DNA from: JBGSPQ01 sp041738505
GTDB lineage: Bacteria > Patescibacteriota > Gracilibacteria > UBA1369
DNA: 35,171 nt
Direction of reading: 5' to 3'
Assembly (NCBI GenBank): GCA_041738505.1
Contig: JBGSPQ010000001.1
Coordinates: forward strand, 1 to 35,171
Numbering within the stretch: position 1 is the stretch's first letter; each line of letters opens with the position of its first letter. The notes beneath the pieces were generated by a model that had not been told where the DNA came from, ran no database searches, and saw only the letters and a program-made list of their open reading frames with translations. A program made the position numbers and the translations under genes. Of the stretch, positions 1-7,946 are shown piece by piece.

Positions 1-33
1 CACCCTTTCCCTGATGAACCATTTCGACAGCTT

Positions 34-58
34 GTGCCCTCAATTTGGGCATTTTTGG
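34..58 (+). terminator. Weak hairpin plus T-run, possible terminator of an upstream gene
   Basis: A short stem of GCCC (36-39) with GGGC (47-50), extended by one A-T and one G-U pair, encloses a 7-nt loop and is followed by ATTTTT. The stem is short, so this could be chance. If real, it would end transcription entering from the left and leave the reverse transcriptase operon with its own promoter. Confidence 0.22.
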
Positions 59-63
59 ATTCG

Positions 64-125
64 TTGTGTACATATTTGCTTGGGTTATTTTCACCTGCTT
101 CTATTCTACACAAGTGTTTCCAAGC
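64..125 (+). other. Interleaved inverted repeats upstream of the reverse transcriptase (pseudoknot-like)
   Basis: TTGTGTA (64-70) is complementary to TACACAA (107-113), and GCTTGG (78-83) is complementary to CCAAGC (120-125). The pairs alternate in order, which is the topology of an H-type pseudoknot. Reverse transcriptases of several classes have a structured template RNA directly upstream, so a non-coding RNA is conceivable here. The arms are short and the region is AT-rich, so chance pairing is possible. A TTGACA at 147-152 could be a -35 element, but no good -10 follows it. Confidence 0.25.
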
Positions 126-204
126 TATTGAACCATTACGATGTAGTTGACATTATATGTATTTTAGTGCACTGTACTCTGCCAACCGAATTAATTTACC
201 TACT

Positions 205-1908
205 ATGCCTTTGGATAGCATGCAACTGCCGGATGATGAAACCCTTGATACCCTTGATAAACTGTTACAAGGCGGCACAAACAGCACTTCTGTGCCGGTA
301 CAGGCGCTGACACTGCAATATCTGGAAGCACTTGCGCTGGATCCCGATTCGGTCTACCGGACTTTTCAGATACCGAAAGGAAACGGAAAAATGCGTTTGA
401 TAGAACCTCCCTGTGATGAGCTTAAGGCGGTGCAAACCCGTATACTGAAGTTGTTAAACAAATGCAATCTTCCCGGGCACCTGCACGGTTTTGTAAGAGG
501 AAGGAGCGCATATAAGGGACTGCGCGGAATGGTGGATCGCGTGGGTGAAGAGGGTGATTTGGATGCGGTTTTTTCAACTGACATCACGGATTTCTTCCCA
601 AGTGTAAAAGAGGATCAGGTAAGGGAAACGGTTTTTAGATATCTGGTCCGGATTTTAAATAAATGGGAAAAAGGCCCGAAACTTCCGACGGAAATGATTG
701 AAAGACTTACGGATATTATCACTCAACTTTGCTGTCTTCACGGGCGCCTGCCCCAGGGGGCACCCACAAGTCCCGCTCTTGCCAATATGGTTGGGACGGC
801 TTTTGACCATCAGATTATAAAAGTCCTGCCGCAGGGACAGGTTTACGGCAGATACGCGGACGACATTGTAATTATGGGTCTTGAAAGACTGGAACCTAAA
901 CTGCAAACCCTGATCAAATCGATTATGGCATCTTTTGGCTTCCAGACCAGCCATAAGAAGACAACCGATGAATCCAAAAAAGACATGTATAAAGTCTGGG
1001 GTGTGGAGGTGCTACCCAAGAAAACCACCAAAAACAAGGAAACGATTATTTTTAAATTGCCCGCGGCGCTTGAAGACGGCTGGAAAAAGGAAATTTTTGA
1101 ATATATTAATTCCGACGGCCTGCCAACAACGACCACCGACCTTATGACCGATAAAAGATATATGAGTATTATGGGTAAACTTTCCCATGCTTATACAGTG
1201 GCGAAATTCGGCGACCCTTCGCGGGTATATAAGGATTTTTTACTTCCGCCGAAACTGGCTTTCGCATGGAGACATCTGTGCAAAAAATTTGAACCCATTA
1301 TGCCCTTATCGCATGTTAACGCTTTTGTAAAAAATGATCTTGAATATGAAACCACAGCGGAATATTTGGATGTGACGCCGGAAATATTTGCGGCGAGAAT
1401 AAAAACATTCATCGGAAAAAATAATTTCGACGCGCAGAGTTTTAATGATGCGGTGGAGGTTTCAAAAAAGAAAATCATTGAACTTGCGCAAGAAGAAGAT
1501 GCGGAAATTGATATCGCGATCGCCTCGCCCCACTTTGAAAATCTTGTGGATGGGTACGACGACCTGACGGACGATGAAATAGCTGACTTAAGCCTTTCCT
1601 TGTACGCCGACTTGTGCGCTTTTGCCCAGCTTTACCTGGAAAATAAAAACAATCCGAATCCGGACGCGGCGATACGAAAAATCGTGAAAGCGGTAAGTGA
1701 TAACACCGAAGCCTCACTGCTTCCCGGAGATTTGTACGAACTGTGGGAGGATTTTAGAAAAAAACTCGGCGCAAAAGCGGCAGGGCATAAATACCTTTTC
1801 TGGAATAAAGAAAAACGTATTGTACACAAGCTTAAAGATGTTCAGACTGTAACGTCCGGAATGCGAAAGGCTTTTTTGCGTCTGCCGGGTTTTGCAGCGG
1901 CAAAGTAA
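205..1908 (+). CDS. Reverse transcriptase (retron/UG-like) with a long C-terminal extension
   Basis: This is an RNA-directed DNA polymerase of 567 aa. With the ATG at 205, the catalytic motifs are TDITDFF (Asp126), PQGAPTSP (about 183-190, motif 4 of retron and group II-type RTs) and YADD (217-220). The sequence VWGVEV (about 264-269) lies where retrons carry VTG. The palm and thumb end near residue 300. The remaining ~260 residues are acidic, mostly helical and not recognised. No maturase or endonuclease domain is visible. An in-frame ATG at 157 would add 16 residues. I prefer 205 because 157 lies within a possible promoter region and has no ribosome-binding site, but 220 is also possible. 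The AAA+ gene follows after 18 nt, so the two are probably co-transcribed. The RT assignment is firm; the class is not. Confidence 0.9.
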   Translation: MPLDSMQLPDDETLDTLDKLLQGGTNSTSVPVQALTLQYLEALALDPDSVYRTFQIPKGNGKMRLIEPPCDELKAVQTRILKLLNKCNLPGHLHGFVRGRSAYKGLRGMVDRVGEEGDLDAVFSTDITDFFPSVKEDQVRETVFRYLVRILNKWEKGPKLPTEMIERLTDIITQLCCLHGRLPQGAPTSPALANMVGTAFDHQIIKVLPQGQVYGRYADDIVIMGLERLEPKLQTLIKSIMASFGFQTSHKKTTDESKKDMYKVWGVEVLPKKTTKNKETIIFKLPAALEDGWKKEIFEYINSDGLPTTTTDLMTDKRYMSIMGKLSHAYTVAKFGDPSRVYKDFLLPPKLAFAWRHLCKKFEPIMPLSHVNAFVKNDLEYETTAEYLDVTPEIFAARIKTFIGKNNFDAQSFNDAVEVSKKKIIELAQEEDAEIDIAIASPHFENLVDGYDDLTDDEIADLSLSLYADLCAFAQLYLENKNNPNPDAAIRKIVKAVSDNTEASLLPGDLYELWEDFRKKLGAKAAGHKYLFWNKEKRIVHKLKDVQTVTSGMRKAFLRLPGFAAAK

Positions 1909-1926
1909 AAAATCAATTAACTTATT

Positions 1927-4900
1927 ATGAATATAGATATACAACAGGATCCGCTGGCGGTGCTGGAAACGCTGGAAACGGGCAAATCACTTTGTACCGA
2001 TCTTGAATGCGTTGAAGGTGAGCCTTTGCCTCCGGAAAGCGCCGAACTTATTATTGATGAAATCCGCGACCAGGTTGCTCAATTGTTGCTGTTGGAAGAG
2101 ATGGCGGCGGGTATTGAACGCGGTGAATACGAAATGCCGCATGACAGGGTGGCGGCGGATTTTGAAACTTATCGGAATATTGTGCGGGGTCTTTTAACAG
2201 AATATATCCGGAAATACGGCTCAAATATTTCCGCGGAGAGCAGAAGAATACGGGCTTTCTACGATGAGCCCAATTACAGTCCGGAGGCGCCGTTTAATTT
2301 ACCGACTTATGCCAATTTTGCTGCGGCAAGGGAACATCTCCACAAACTGCGCACGGAAAAAAAGAAACTTTCGGCATTTTTTTCACAATTTAAAAGAAAA
2401 ACCGCTTCCGCGGTCCCGGGCTTTGAAAGCGTGGTTGCACATATGAACAACGGTTCCACAGACCTGTCCGCAAGGATTATGAAAGTGGAGGAGGACAGCA
2501 CCGACATCTGGCGAAGCGAGGAAGTAAGGATGGCCTGGCTGAAGAGACAGCACCTTGAATTTATAAGCCAGCTGGACGAAGGCCGCGCCGTTTTGGAAAC
2601 GCCCACCGTAATTAAACTTTTGAACAGAATCCATGAAGCCCTCTTTGGAGGGAAAGCATATAAAGTGTCCGGGCCGGCGCTGGTGGGTCCTCCGGGTTGG
2701 GGAAAAACCAGTATGTTGCAGGATTATTTCCGCTCATTCGGGCTGGAACCTTTGTCCGCGGACATTGATCCGGGGCAGTCGGCGTTCAGTTTGATGGCGC
2801 GGCCGACGCTGGGGCTGGAAAAAGGTCTGGAAGAAGTAAAGTCGCTGGTGGAGATGGTTAACGCGATGAGTGTCGCCCAGATTAAGACCATGTATGAGAT
2901 GGATCCAAAAAAATTCAAGGAGGTTTTTGAATTTGATCCGGAAGAACAGAACGGTCCGGCGAGCGGATTGTCACAGGATGATGACAAGTGGACTCAAGCC
3001 AAACTGAAAATCAAGACACAGCTGGAAAATAAATTGATGGCTGACTTTATGACCACGGTTGAAAATTTATTTTTGAATAAGGGATATGCCTATAATCTGA
3101 TTTTGAAAGGGCTGCAGCAGGACAAACCGGTGATATTGAATGAGTTTCCGGAACTGCAGGAATGGACATTTTTGCACGGACTTTTGACGGCCGTGCCAAG
3201 TGCCGATGCGGACGCCGCCCCCAGACCGTCTTTAAAACCCAAAGAAGGTGAAGAGGTCAAAGCGCCAAAGGGATGGTTTTTTAATACGATCACCGGTGAC
3301 TGGATGCGCGTTCCCGAACATTTTCGCATCTGCTTTACGGGAAACATAGGGGTTGAATACGGGAATACAGGACTCCCCCCCGCGCTGATGAGTCGTATCG
3401 GCGGAGGGCTTATTCAAATTGACGGGCTCCCTCCCGAAGAGCTGACCAGGTGCATTGTCTGGCCGTTATTGAGTTCCAAAGATACGGGAAGGTTTTTGCC
3501 GGATGATGAAACGGCTTATAAACTTCATTTTTTAATCACGGACTTTTTCCCGAAACTTCAGGCAAAACTGAATTCGGTGGCCGATGAATCTTTTACAATC
3601 GCGACACGTGAAATTATTGATTTATGCAGATGTCTGCATCCTTATCACAACCAAAGTCCGTGCAGTCTTGATGAGGCTCTGATGCGAACACTGGTACGTC
3701 CATGTCAGGCAAGAAGGTTTCAGGAAAGCCTTAAGTTTATTGTGGCGATGCTTAAGGGCACGGGATTTTTGACTGAATATAAGGCCGAACTTGAACAAAT
3801 GGACAAGTCGCTGGTTTCCGAAAGAATGGAGAAAATTATTGAGGAATTAAAAAATCCGTTCAGAAAGACCTCATATGCCACGAATAAGAAAAATTTTGAA
3901 GGCAAGTGCATGGTTTGCGGTGTTTTGCACTGTCCCGTACACGGAGTGGAGGCAAAGGATTTTGCCGATTTCGCGGAGAAAGCGTCCGACCTGGCGAAAG
4001 TGGGTCTGGACATGAGAATCCTTAATCTGATCGGCGATTTTCTTAAAAAACTTTTTGAAAAAGAGCAGTATCAGATGTTTATGGAACTTCATATTGGTAA
4101 TTCCGAAACCGCAGGCGCGGTTGGGAATTTAAATCCGGAAAATAGAAAACCACTATCGGTGTATGTTCACAACCTGATTGAAGAACTGCCGCAAAAGCCT
4201 GAAACATCCGATGCCAAAGCGGCATTGACCGTTGCGGTAATGAAGACTGTGGCGACCGCTTCCAAAAAACTTTTTATTGCCAAAGGATTGCTGAATAAAG
4301 AAAAATTATATATTCACGCCAATGCTTTTGGGCAGCAAACCATTGAAGTTTTAAAAAAGGCCAACGCCGAAAAGGATTCACTTGCAAACGCGGGGACTAA
4401 CGGAGCGAAAGTGCCGGAACAGAAAGACATGCCGTTGAACAAAGCCGCGGTTTTGAAAATAAAGACTTATCTGGAACTAAAAGAGGCGGTAACCATAATT
4501 GGATTGCAGTTTGAGGATGATGAAATCGCCGATCTGTTGAGGGATTTTGTACCACTACTGGATCCGAAGTCCGTTGCGGCGATTGCAAAACTTTATCCGG
4601 GAAACAAAGAACTTCAGGCTGTCGTAAGCCAATATGCAAATACCAACGGGGAATCAATCCTGGCAAAATTCAATGAAGAAAAGGGGGCGATGTTCACCGA
4701 CAAAATGCAGGCGAATTTGAAAAAAAGTAAAAACAAGACTGACAGAAGCCTTTTGGCAATGCCGGAATTTGAAATGCTGTATCCCAAATTAATCAAACTT
4801 CTGGATGATGCGGAAGCGATGCTTGAGCTTGGGATTATTACAACATCGGGACTAATGGAAATTACCAGATACGCCGAATATAAAATGAATCAGGCGGTCA

Positions 4901-5046
4901 GGAGCGGATTTACGCCAAAATCTTTCACGACTTACATCCGGGTGATCCGCAAATTGGCTGAAATCAAGAAAATGAAACTGGATGAAATAGTGGCCGGAAT
5001 TTGCAAACCTACGAATGTTCCGCTCCCGCCGATGAGAGCATATTAA
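1927..5046 (+). CDS. Large MoxR-like AAA+ ATPase
   Basis: This 1039-aa protein carries a AAA+ module in the middle. Walker A is GPPGWGKTS (254-262). The Walker B position reads VILNEF (402-407), with Asn where Asp is usual, followed by the catalytic-type Glu406. Sensor 1 is TGN (471-473), and LPPALMSR (483-490) provides the arginine finger typical of MoxR proteins. About 140 residues separate Walker A and B, much longer than in ordinary MoxR. A small cluster, C661-x2-C664-x4-C669-x2-H672, looks like a zinc knuckle. The last ~350 residues are helical and not recognised. MoxR ATPases usually work with a VWA protein as a chaperone-like pair; the next gene, 21 nt downstream, encodes one. The Asn in Walker B could slow hydrolysis. 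Confidence in AAA+ is high, in cellular role low. Confidence 0.88.
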   Translation: MNIDIQQDPLAVLETLETGKSLCTDLECVEGEPLPPESAELIIDEIRDQVAQLLLLEEMAAGIERGEYEMPHDRVAADFETYRNIVRGLLTEYIRKYGSNISAESRRIRAFYDEPNYSPEAPFNLPTYANFAAAREHLHKLRTEKKKLSAFFSQFKRKTASAVPGFESVVAHMNNGSTDLSARIMKVEEDSTDIWRSEEVRMAWLKRQHLEFISQLDEGRAVLETPTVIKLLNRIHEALFGGKAYKVSGPALVGPPGWGKTSMLQDYFRSFGLEPLSADIDPGQSAFSLMARPTLGLEKGLEEVKSLVEMVNAMSVAQIKTMYEMDPKKFKEVFEFDPEEQNGPASGLSQDDDKWTQAKLKIKTQLENKLMADFMTTVENLFLNKGYAYNLILKGLQQDKPVILNEFPELQEWTFLHGLLTAVPSADADAAPRPSLKPKEGEEVKAPKGWFFNTITGDWMRVPEHFRICFTGNIGVEYGNTGLPPALMSRIGGGLIQIDGLPPEELTRCIVWPLLSSKDTGRFLPDDETAYKLHFLITDFFPKLQAKLNSVADESFTIATREIIDLCRCLHPYHNQSPCSLDEALMRTLVRPCQARRFQESLKFIVAMLKGTGFLTEYKAELEQMDKSLVSERMEKIIEELKNPFRKTSYATNKKNFEGKCMVCGVLHCPVHGVEAKDFADFAEKASDLAKVGLDMRILNLIGDFLKKLFEKEQYQMFMELHIGNSETAGAVGNLNPENRKPLSVYVHNLIEELPQKPETSDAKAALTVAVMKTVATASKKLFIAKGLLNKEKLYIHANAFGQQTIEVLKKANAEKDSLANAGTNGAKVPEQKDMPLNKAAVLKIKTYLELKEAVTIIGLQFEDDEIADLLRDFVPLLDPKSVAAIAKLYPGNKELQAVVSQYANTNGESILAKFNEEKGAMFTDKMQANLKKSKNKTDRSLLAMPEFEMLYPKLIKLLDDAEAMLELGIITTSGLMEITRYAEYKMNQAVRSGFTPKSFTTYIRVIRKLAEIKKMKLDEIVAGICKPTNVPLPPMRAY

Positions 5047-5067
5047 TCATGTTGGATTTTATTTATC

Positions 5068-7005
5068 ATGACATCGCCGCAAGAAAACAAGAATGACAGC
5101 CCCGATCTTGAGGATATTTTTTCCCCGATTGAACTGGGTCTGCTTAACCAGATCGCCGCGGTTATCCAGTTTCAGTTAAGGTCACGCAAAAAAGAATCCC
5201 CCAAATCAACCGGTTTTTCCACAAATATGGTTACGCGGGAAATTTTTTTTGATCCCGATGATGTAAAAAAAATGGAGGCTTACAGGGCGTTTGCTTTTTT
5301 CTCTCATGAACTGGGGCACCATTTTCCGGTTGTGGCTGAGACCGATAAATCTTTCCGTCAACTATATCCGCTGGCGATGCAACTTCTCCCCGAAGCACTG
5401 CCAAACAAAGCAAAATTTTGCCATTCGGTTTCCAATATCCTCCTGGATGTTTTGCTGGAAGACAGCATTCCCAGGCACGGTGAAATTATTACACGTGATT
5501 TGTTTAAGGCGGCCTTCAGGCAAAACAGGGGGGTGACTTTTCTGGAAAACGCTGAAAATCCGGATCAATGGCTTGAAGAGTTTGAAAAATCGGACAGGCA
5601 GGTTTTTCCTTGGGAGGCGGTGATAAAAAAAGACAGCCAGAGAATCTCTCAAATGATTGGTATATCACTGATTGCGCCTTTTTTTGCATATCCGGACGCA
5701 TCTCTCCTTAATCCCGACGTTGCCGTATATTTGGATGACCTTAAAAATCTTTTTGCGGAACTGACCAATCCAAAACTCAAGCCGAATGAAAAAGCGCATG
5801 TTTATATACAGGTCATTAAGATTGCCTCCGCCCTGCTTGAGAAAGACCTTGATGAAGCGGTGGAAAAGGCGGTTGATATTGAAAAAATTCTGCTAATTCT
5901 GTGGGAAAAGTTAAGCAAGCTTCTTAAGAACGCCGATAAAGTGAGTATTCAACTTGTGGATGGCACGTGCTCCGACGGTCCGTCGTCGGTTGTGATTATT
6001 GATGAGCATAATATTGATCCCGGAATCAAGCTGTTGCTTGATAACATGGCGGCGAAGCTGGATATTGTCCAGAAAAGCCAGGAAGATGACGACATTGAGG
6101 AAAAGGCGAGACTTTATTCGGTGAGGCCGGAAATTTACCGGCTTTTTCTTGGTATCAGTGAAAAATACGGTGCGGAAATCGCAAGCCTGCGTGATACTTT
6201 TATCAAATTTATTCTGCGGGATTATAGAAAACAGATGGTTCGCGGAAGGAAAGAAGGGCAGATGGTCGGTCCGGGACGGGAGGTTGAAACTTATCAGCGA
6301 CTGCTTGGCGGTGAAACTTGTCCGGCAACTTATCTTGACCGTGTTAACCGTCCGAGCCCCCGTTCGCTGCAGTTATATAACCTTGTGGATACTTCGGGAA
6401 GTATGGTTTCCGATCTGGAAGGGACGCTGGCGTATTATACAATTGTTACGGTTGCGGCGAAGCAGATTCATGATGAGCTGCGGAGTAATCCGGCGCGTTA
6501 TGATTTGAAAAAAATTGAAAACGATCCTGTGGAAATTGAGCTGGTGGGTTTTGACAGTAAGCCCCAGCTGATTATTTCGCTGGCGAAAAGACTTACAATG
6601 TATGACCTGATGCAGGGATTCCAGGCGATGCATGACAATACAATCAGGGGCGGGGGCACGGATGATGCGCGCGCACTGAAATTTGAACACAGCCGTATGA
6701 AACTGCATAAAGGCCGGGTGCTGAAAATCCTTTCCATGATTACGGACGGGGGAGGGCAGGGGGACCGGGTTGAATCGATTTTAAGACAGATTGAGGAGGA
6801 TCCGGGTATTTATTTTTTTGTGAACGGAGTGGGGGCCGCGGCCGGAATGGTTAAGAAATTTTATGCCGATAAATTCAGGCCGGCATATTATTATCACGTC
6901 TTCGCGGAAGAATCGGATAATGTGGAACAAGCCATTCCAAAACTGATCAACTTTATTAGGGACAGTGTAAAGAGGCACTATTCAAAAAATTCGCCGGCTC
7001 GATAG
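5068..7005 (+). CDS. HExxH metallopeptidase-like protein with a C-terminal VWA domain
   Basis: This 645-aa protein has two recognisable parts. Near the N-terminus, SHELGHH (79-85) gives an HExxH zinc motif. It is followed by NILLDVLLED (about 123-132), resembling the third-ligand segment of VWA-linked putative metallopeptidases. The C-terminal VWA domain has a MIDAS metal site: DTSGS (441-445), Thr531 in GGGTDD, and Asp560 in ITDGG. VWA proteins paired with MoxR ATPases act as substrate or partner adaptors, which fits its position as third gene of this operon. The 3' end overlaps the convergent lipoyl synthase gene by 28 bp. Whether the peptidase site is active cannot be told from sequence. 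No signal peptide or membrane segment is seen, so it is probably cytoplasmic. Confidence 0.87.
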   Translation: MTSPQENKNDSPDLEDIFSPIELGLLNQIAAVIQFQLRSRKKESPKSTGFSTNMVTREIFFDPDDVKKMEAYRAFAFFSHELGHHFPVVAETDKSFRQLYPLAMQLLPEALPNKAKFCHSVSNILLDVLLEDSIPRHGEIITRDLFKAAFRQNRGVTFLENAENPDQWLEEFEKSDRQVFPWEAVIKKDSQRISQMIGISLIAPFFAYPDASLLNPDVAVYLDDLKNLFAELTNPKLKPNEKAHVYIQVIKIASALLEKDLDEAVEKAVDIEKILLILWEKLSKLLKNADKVSIQLVDGTCSDGPSSVVIIDEHNIDPGIKLLLDNMAAKLDIVQKSQEDDDIEEKARLYSVRPEIYRLFLGISEKYGAEIASLRDTFIKFILRDYRKQMVRGRKEGQMVGPGREVETYQRLLGGETCPATYLDRVNRPSPRSLQLYNLVDTSGSMVSDLEGTLAYYTIVTVAAKQIHDELRSNPARYDLKKIENDPVEIELVGFDSKPQLIISLAKRLTMYDLMQGFQAMHDNTIRGGGTDDARALKFEHSRMKLHKGRVLKILSMITDGGGQGDRVESILRQIEEDPGIYFFVNGVGAAAGMVKKFYADKFRPAYYYHVFAEESDNVEQAIPKLINFIRDSVKRHYSKNSPAR

Positions 7006-7937
7006 GAACTGCGCACAAAGGGGCCGGAGGCGCAATAGCGGAAGCCCATTTTTTGGGCTTGCTGTTGCAGGTTTTGGAATGTCCGGGGAGTGATGTATTT
7101 TTTGACGGGGAGGTGGAGAGGGCCGGGTTGCAGGTACTGGCCGAAGGTGATGATGTCCACGTTTGCGGCGCGGAGGTCGCGCATGGTTTGGGTGATTTCC
7201 TTGGCTGTTTCGCCCAGTCCGAGCATGAGGGAGGTTTTGGTTAGGGGGGAGGGGGGCGCGCCGGCCGGTGGGGGTGTGGGGGCGGTGGTGGTGTTTTTGG
7301 CTTGTTTAAGGATTTTCAGTGAGCTTGTGTAGCCGGCGCGCGGGTCGCGGACGGCTTTCTGCAGGCGCTCAACCGTTTCCAGATTGTGCGCGAGCACGTC
7401 GGGCTTGGCTTTGATGATGGTTTTTAGGGCATCCATGTTTCCGGCCAAATCGGAAATCAGAACCTCCACAAGTATTTTTGGATTGAATTTTTTTATAGCA
7501 CCGATACATTTGGCGAATTGTTCCGCGCCGCCGTCGGGCAGGTCGTCGCGGGTGACGCAGGTTATTACCACGTATTTCAGCTTCATGGTTTTAACGGCTT
7601 CCACAAGATTTTCCGGCTCGCGCTGGTCGACTATTCCCCGCGGGTTGCCGCATTTCACATTGCAGAATTTGCAGGCGCGGGTGCAGGTATCCCCCAGAAT
7701 CATAAAAGTGGCCGTGCCCGATGACCAGCACTCCGCGGCGTTGGGGCAGGCCGCCTCCGTGCAGACCGTATATAGTTTTTTTTGTTTTAAAAGGGCGCGG
7801 ATTTGTTGGTAGTTGTTCTGTTCCTTCCCCGGCGCGGGCGGGCGGATGCGCAGCCACGGGGGTTTGGGAAGGGGTGATTTGGAAGCTGTTTTGTTTTCAC
7901 CAATACCGCCCTTTTGCTTTTTTGAACCAATCCTCAT
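6978..7937 (-). CDS. lipA: Lipoyl synthase
   Basis: Lipoyl synthase is a radical-SAM enzyme that inserts two sulfurs into a protein-bound octanoyl chain. Both iron-sulfur cluster motifs are present: the auxiliary set C59, C64, C70, and the radical-SAM set C85-x3-C89-x2-C92 in CTRACKFC. The family C-terminus RSSY is intact near residue 310. The length of 319 aa is normal. A proline/threonine-rich stretch around residues 214-233 interrupts the segment before the MLGLGET motif and looks like a late insertion; its DNA is extremely G-rich on the plus strand. The gene starts 9 nt after the stop of the TrmB-like regulator, so they form an operon. No octanoyltransferase, lipoate ligase or lipoylated dehydrogenase gene is in this window. 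Confidence 0.95.
   Translation of the reverse strand: MRIGSKKQKGGIGENKTASKSPLPKPPWLRIRPPAPGKEQNNYQQIRALLKQKKLYTVCTEAACPNAAECWSSGTATFMILGDTCTRACKFCNVKCGNPRGIVDQREPENLVEAVKTMKLKYVVITCVTRDDLPDGGAEQFAKCIGAIKKFNPKILVEVLISDLAGNMDALKTIIKAKPDVLAHNLETVERLQKAVRDPRAGYTSSLKILKQAKNTTTAPTPPPAGAPPSPLTKTSLMLGLGETAKEITQTMRDLRAANVDIITFGQYLQPGPLHLPVKKYITPRTFQNLQQQAQKMGFRYCASGPFVRSSYRAGEFFE
7243..7296 (+). repeat. G-rich low-complexity insert inside lipA (G-quadruplex-like)
   Basis: The plus strand has G-runs at 7244-7249, 7251-7256, 7270-7274 and 7278-7282, separated by loops of 1, 13 and 3 nt. This matches a relaxed G-quadruplex pattern on the non-template strand of the lipoyl synthase gene. It encodes the Pro/Thr/Ala-rich insert of LipA. 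The runs are visible; quadruplex formation is inference. Confidence 0.45.
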
Positions 7938-7946
7938 AAATAAATT

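Noticed and set aside
14..310. A 98-aa open reading frame at the left edge
   Set aside because: It has no recognisable domain, is rich in Cys, Leu and Tyr as expected of AT-rich non-coding DNA, and overlaps the reverse transcriptase start in another frame.
205..1908. A diversity-generating retroelement (DGR), common in CPR genomes
   Set aside because: The RT carries QGAPTSP rather than the GxxxSQ-type motif of DGR enzymes, and I found no pair of ~100-bp near-repeats differing mainly at adenines.
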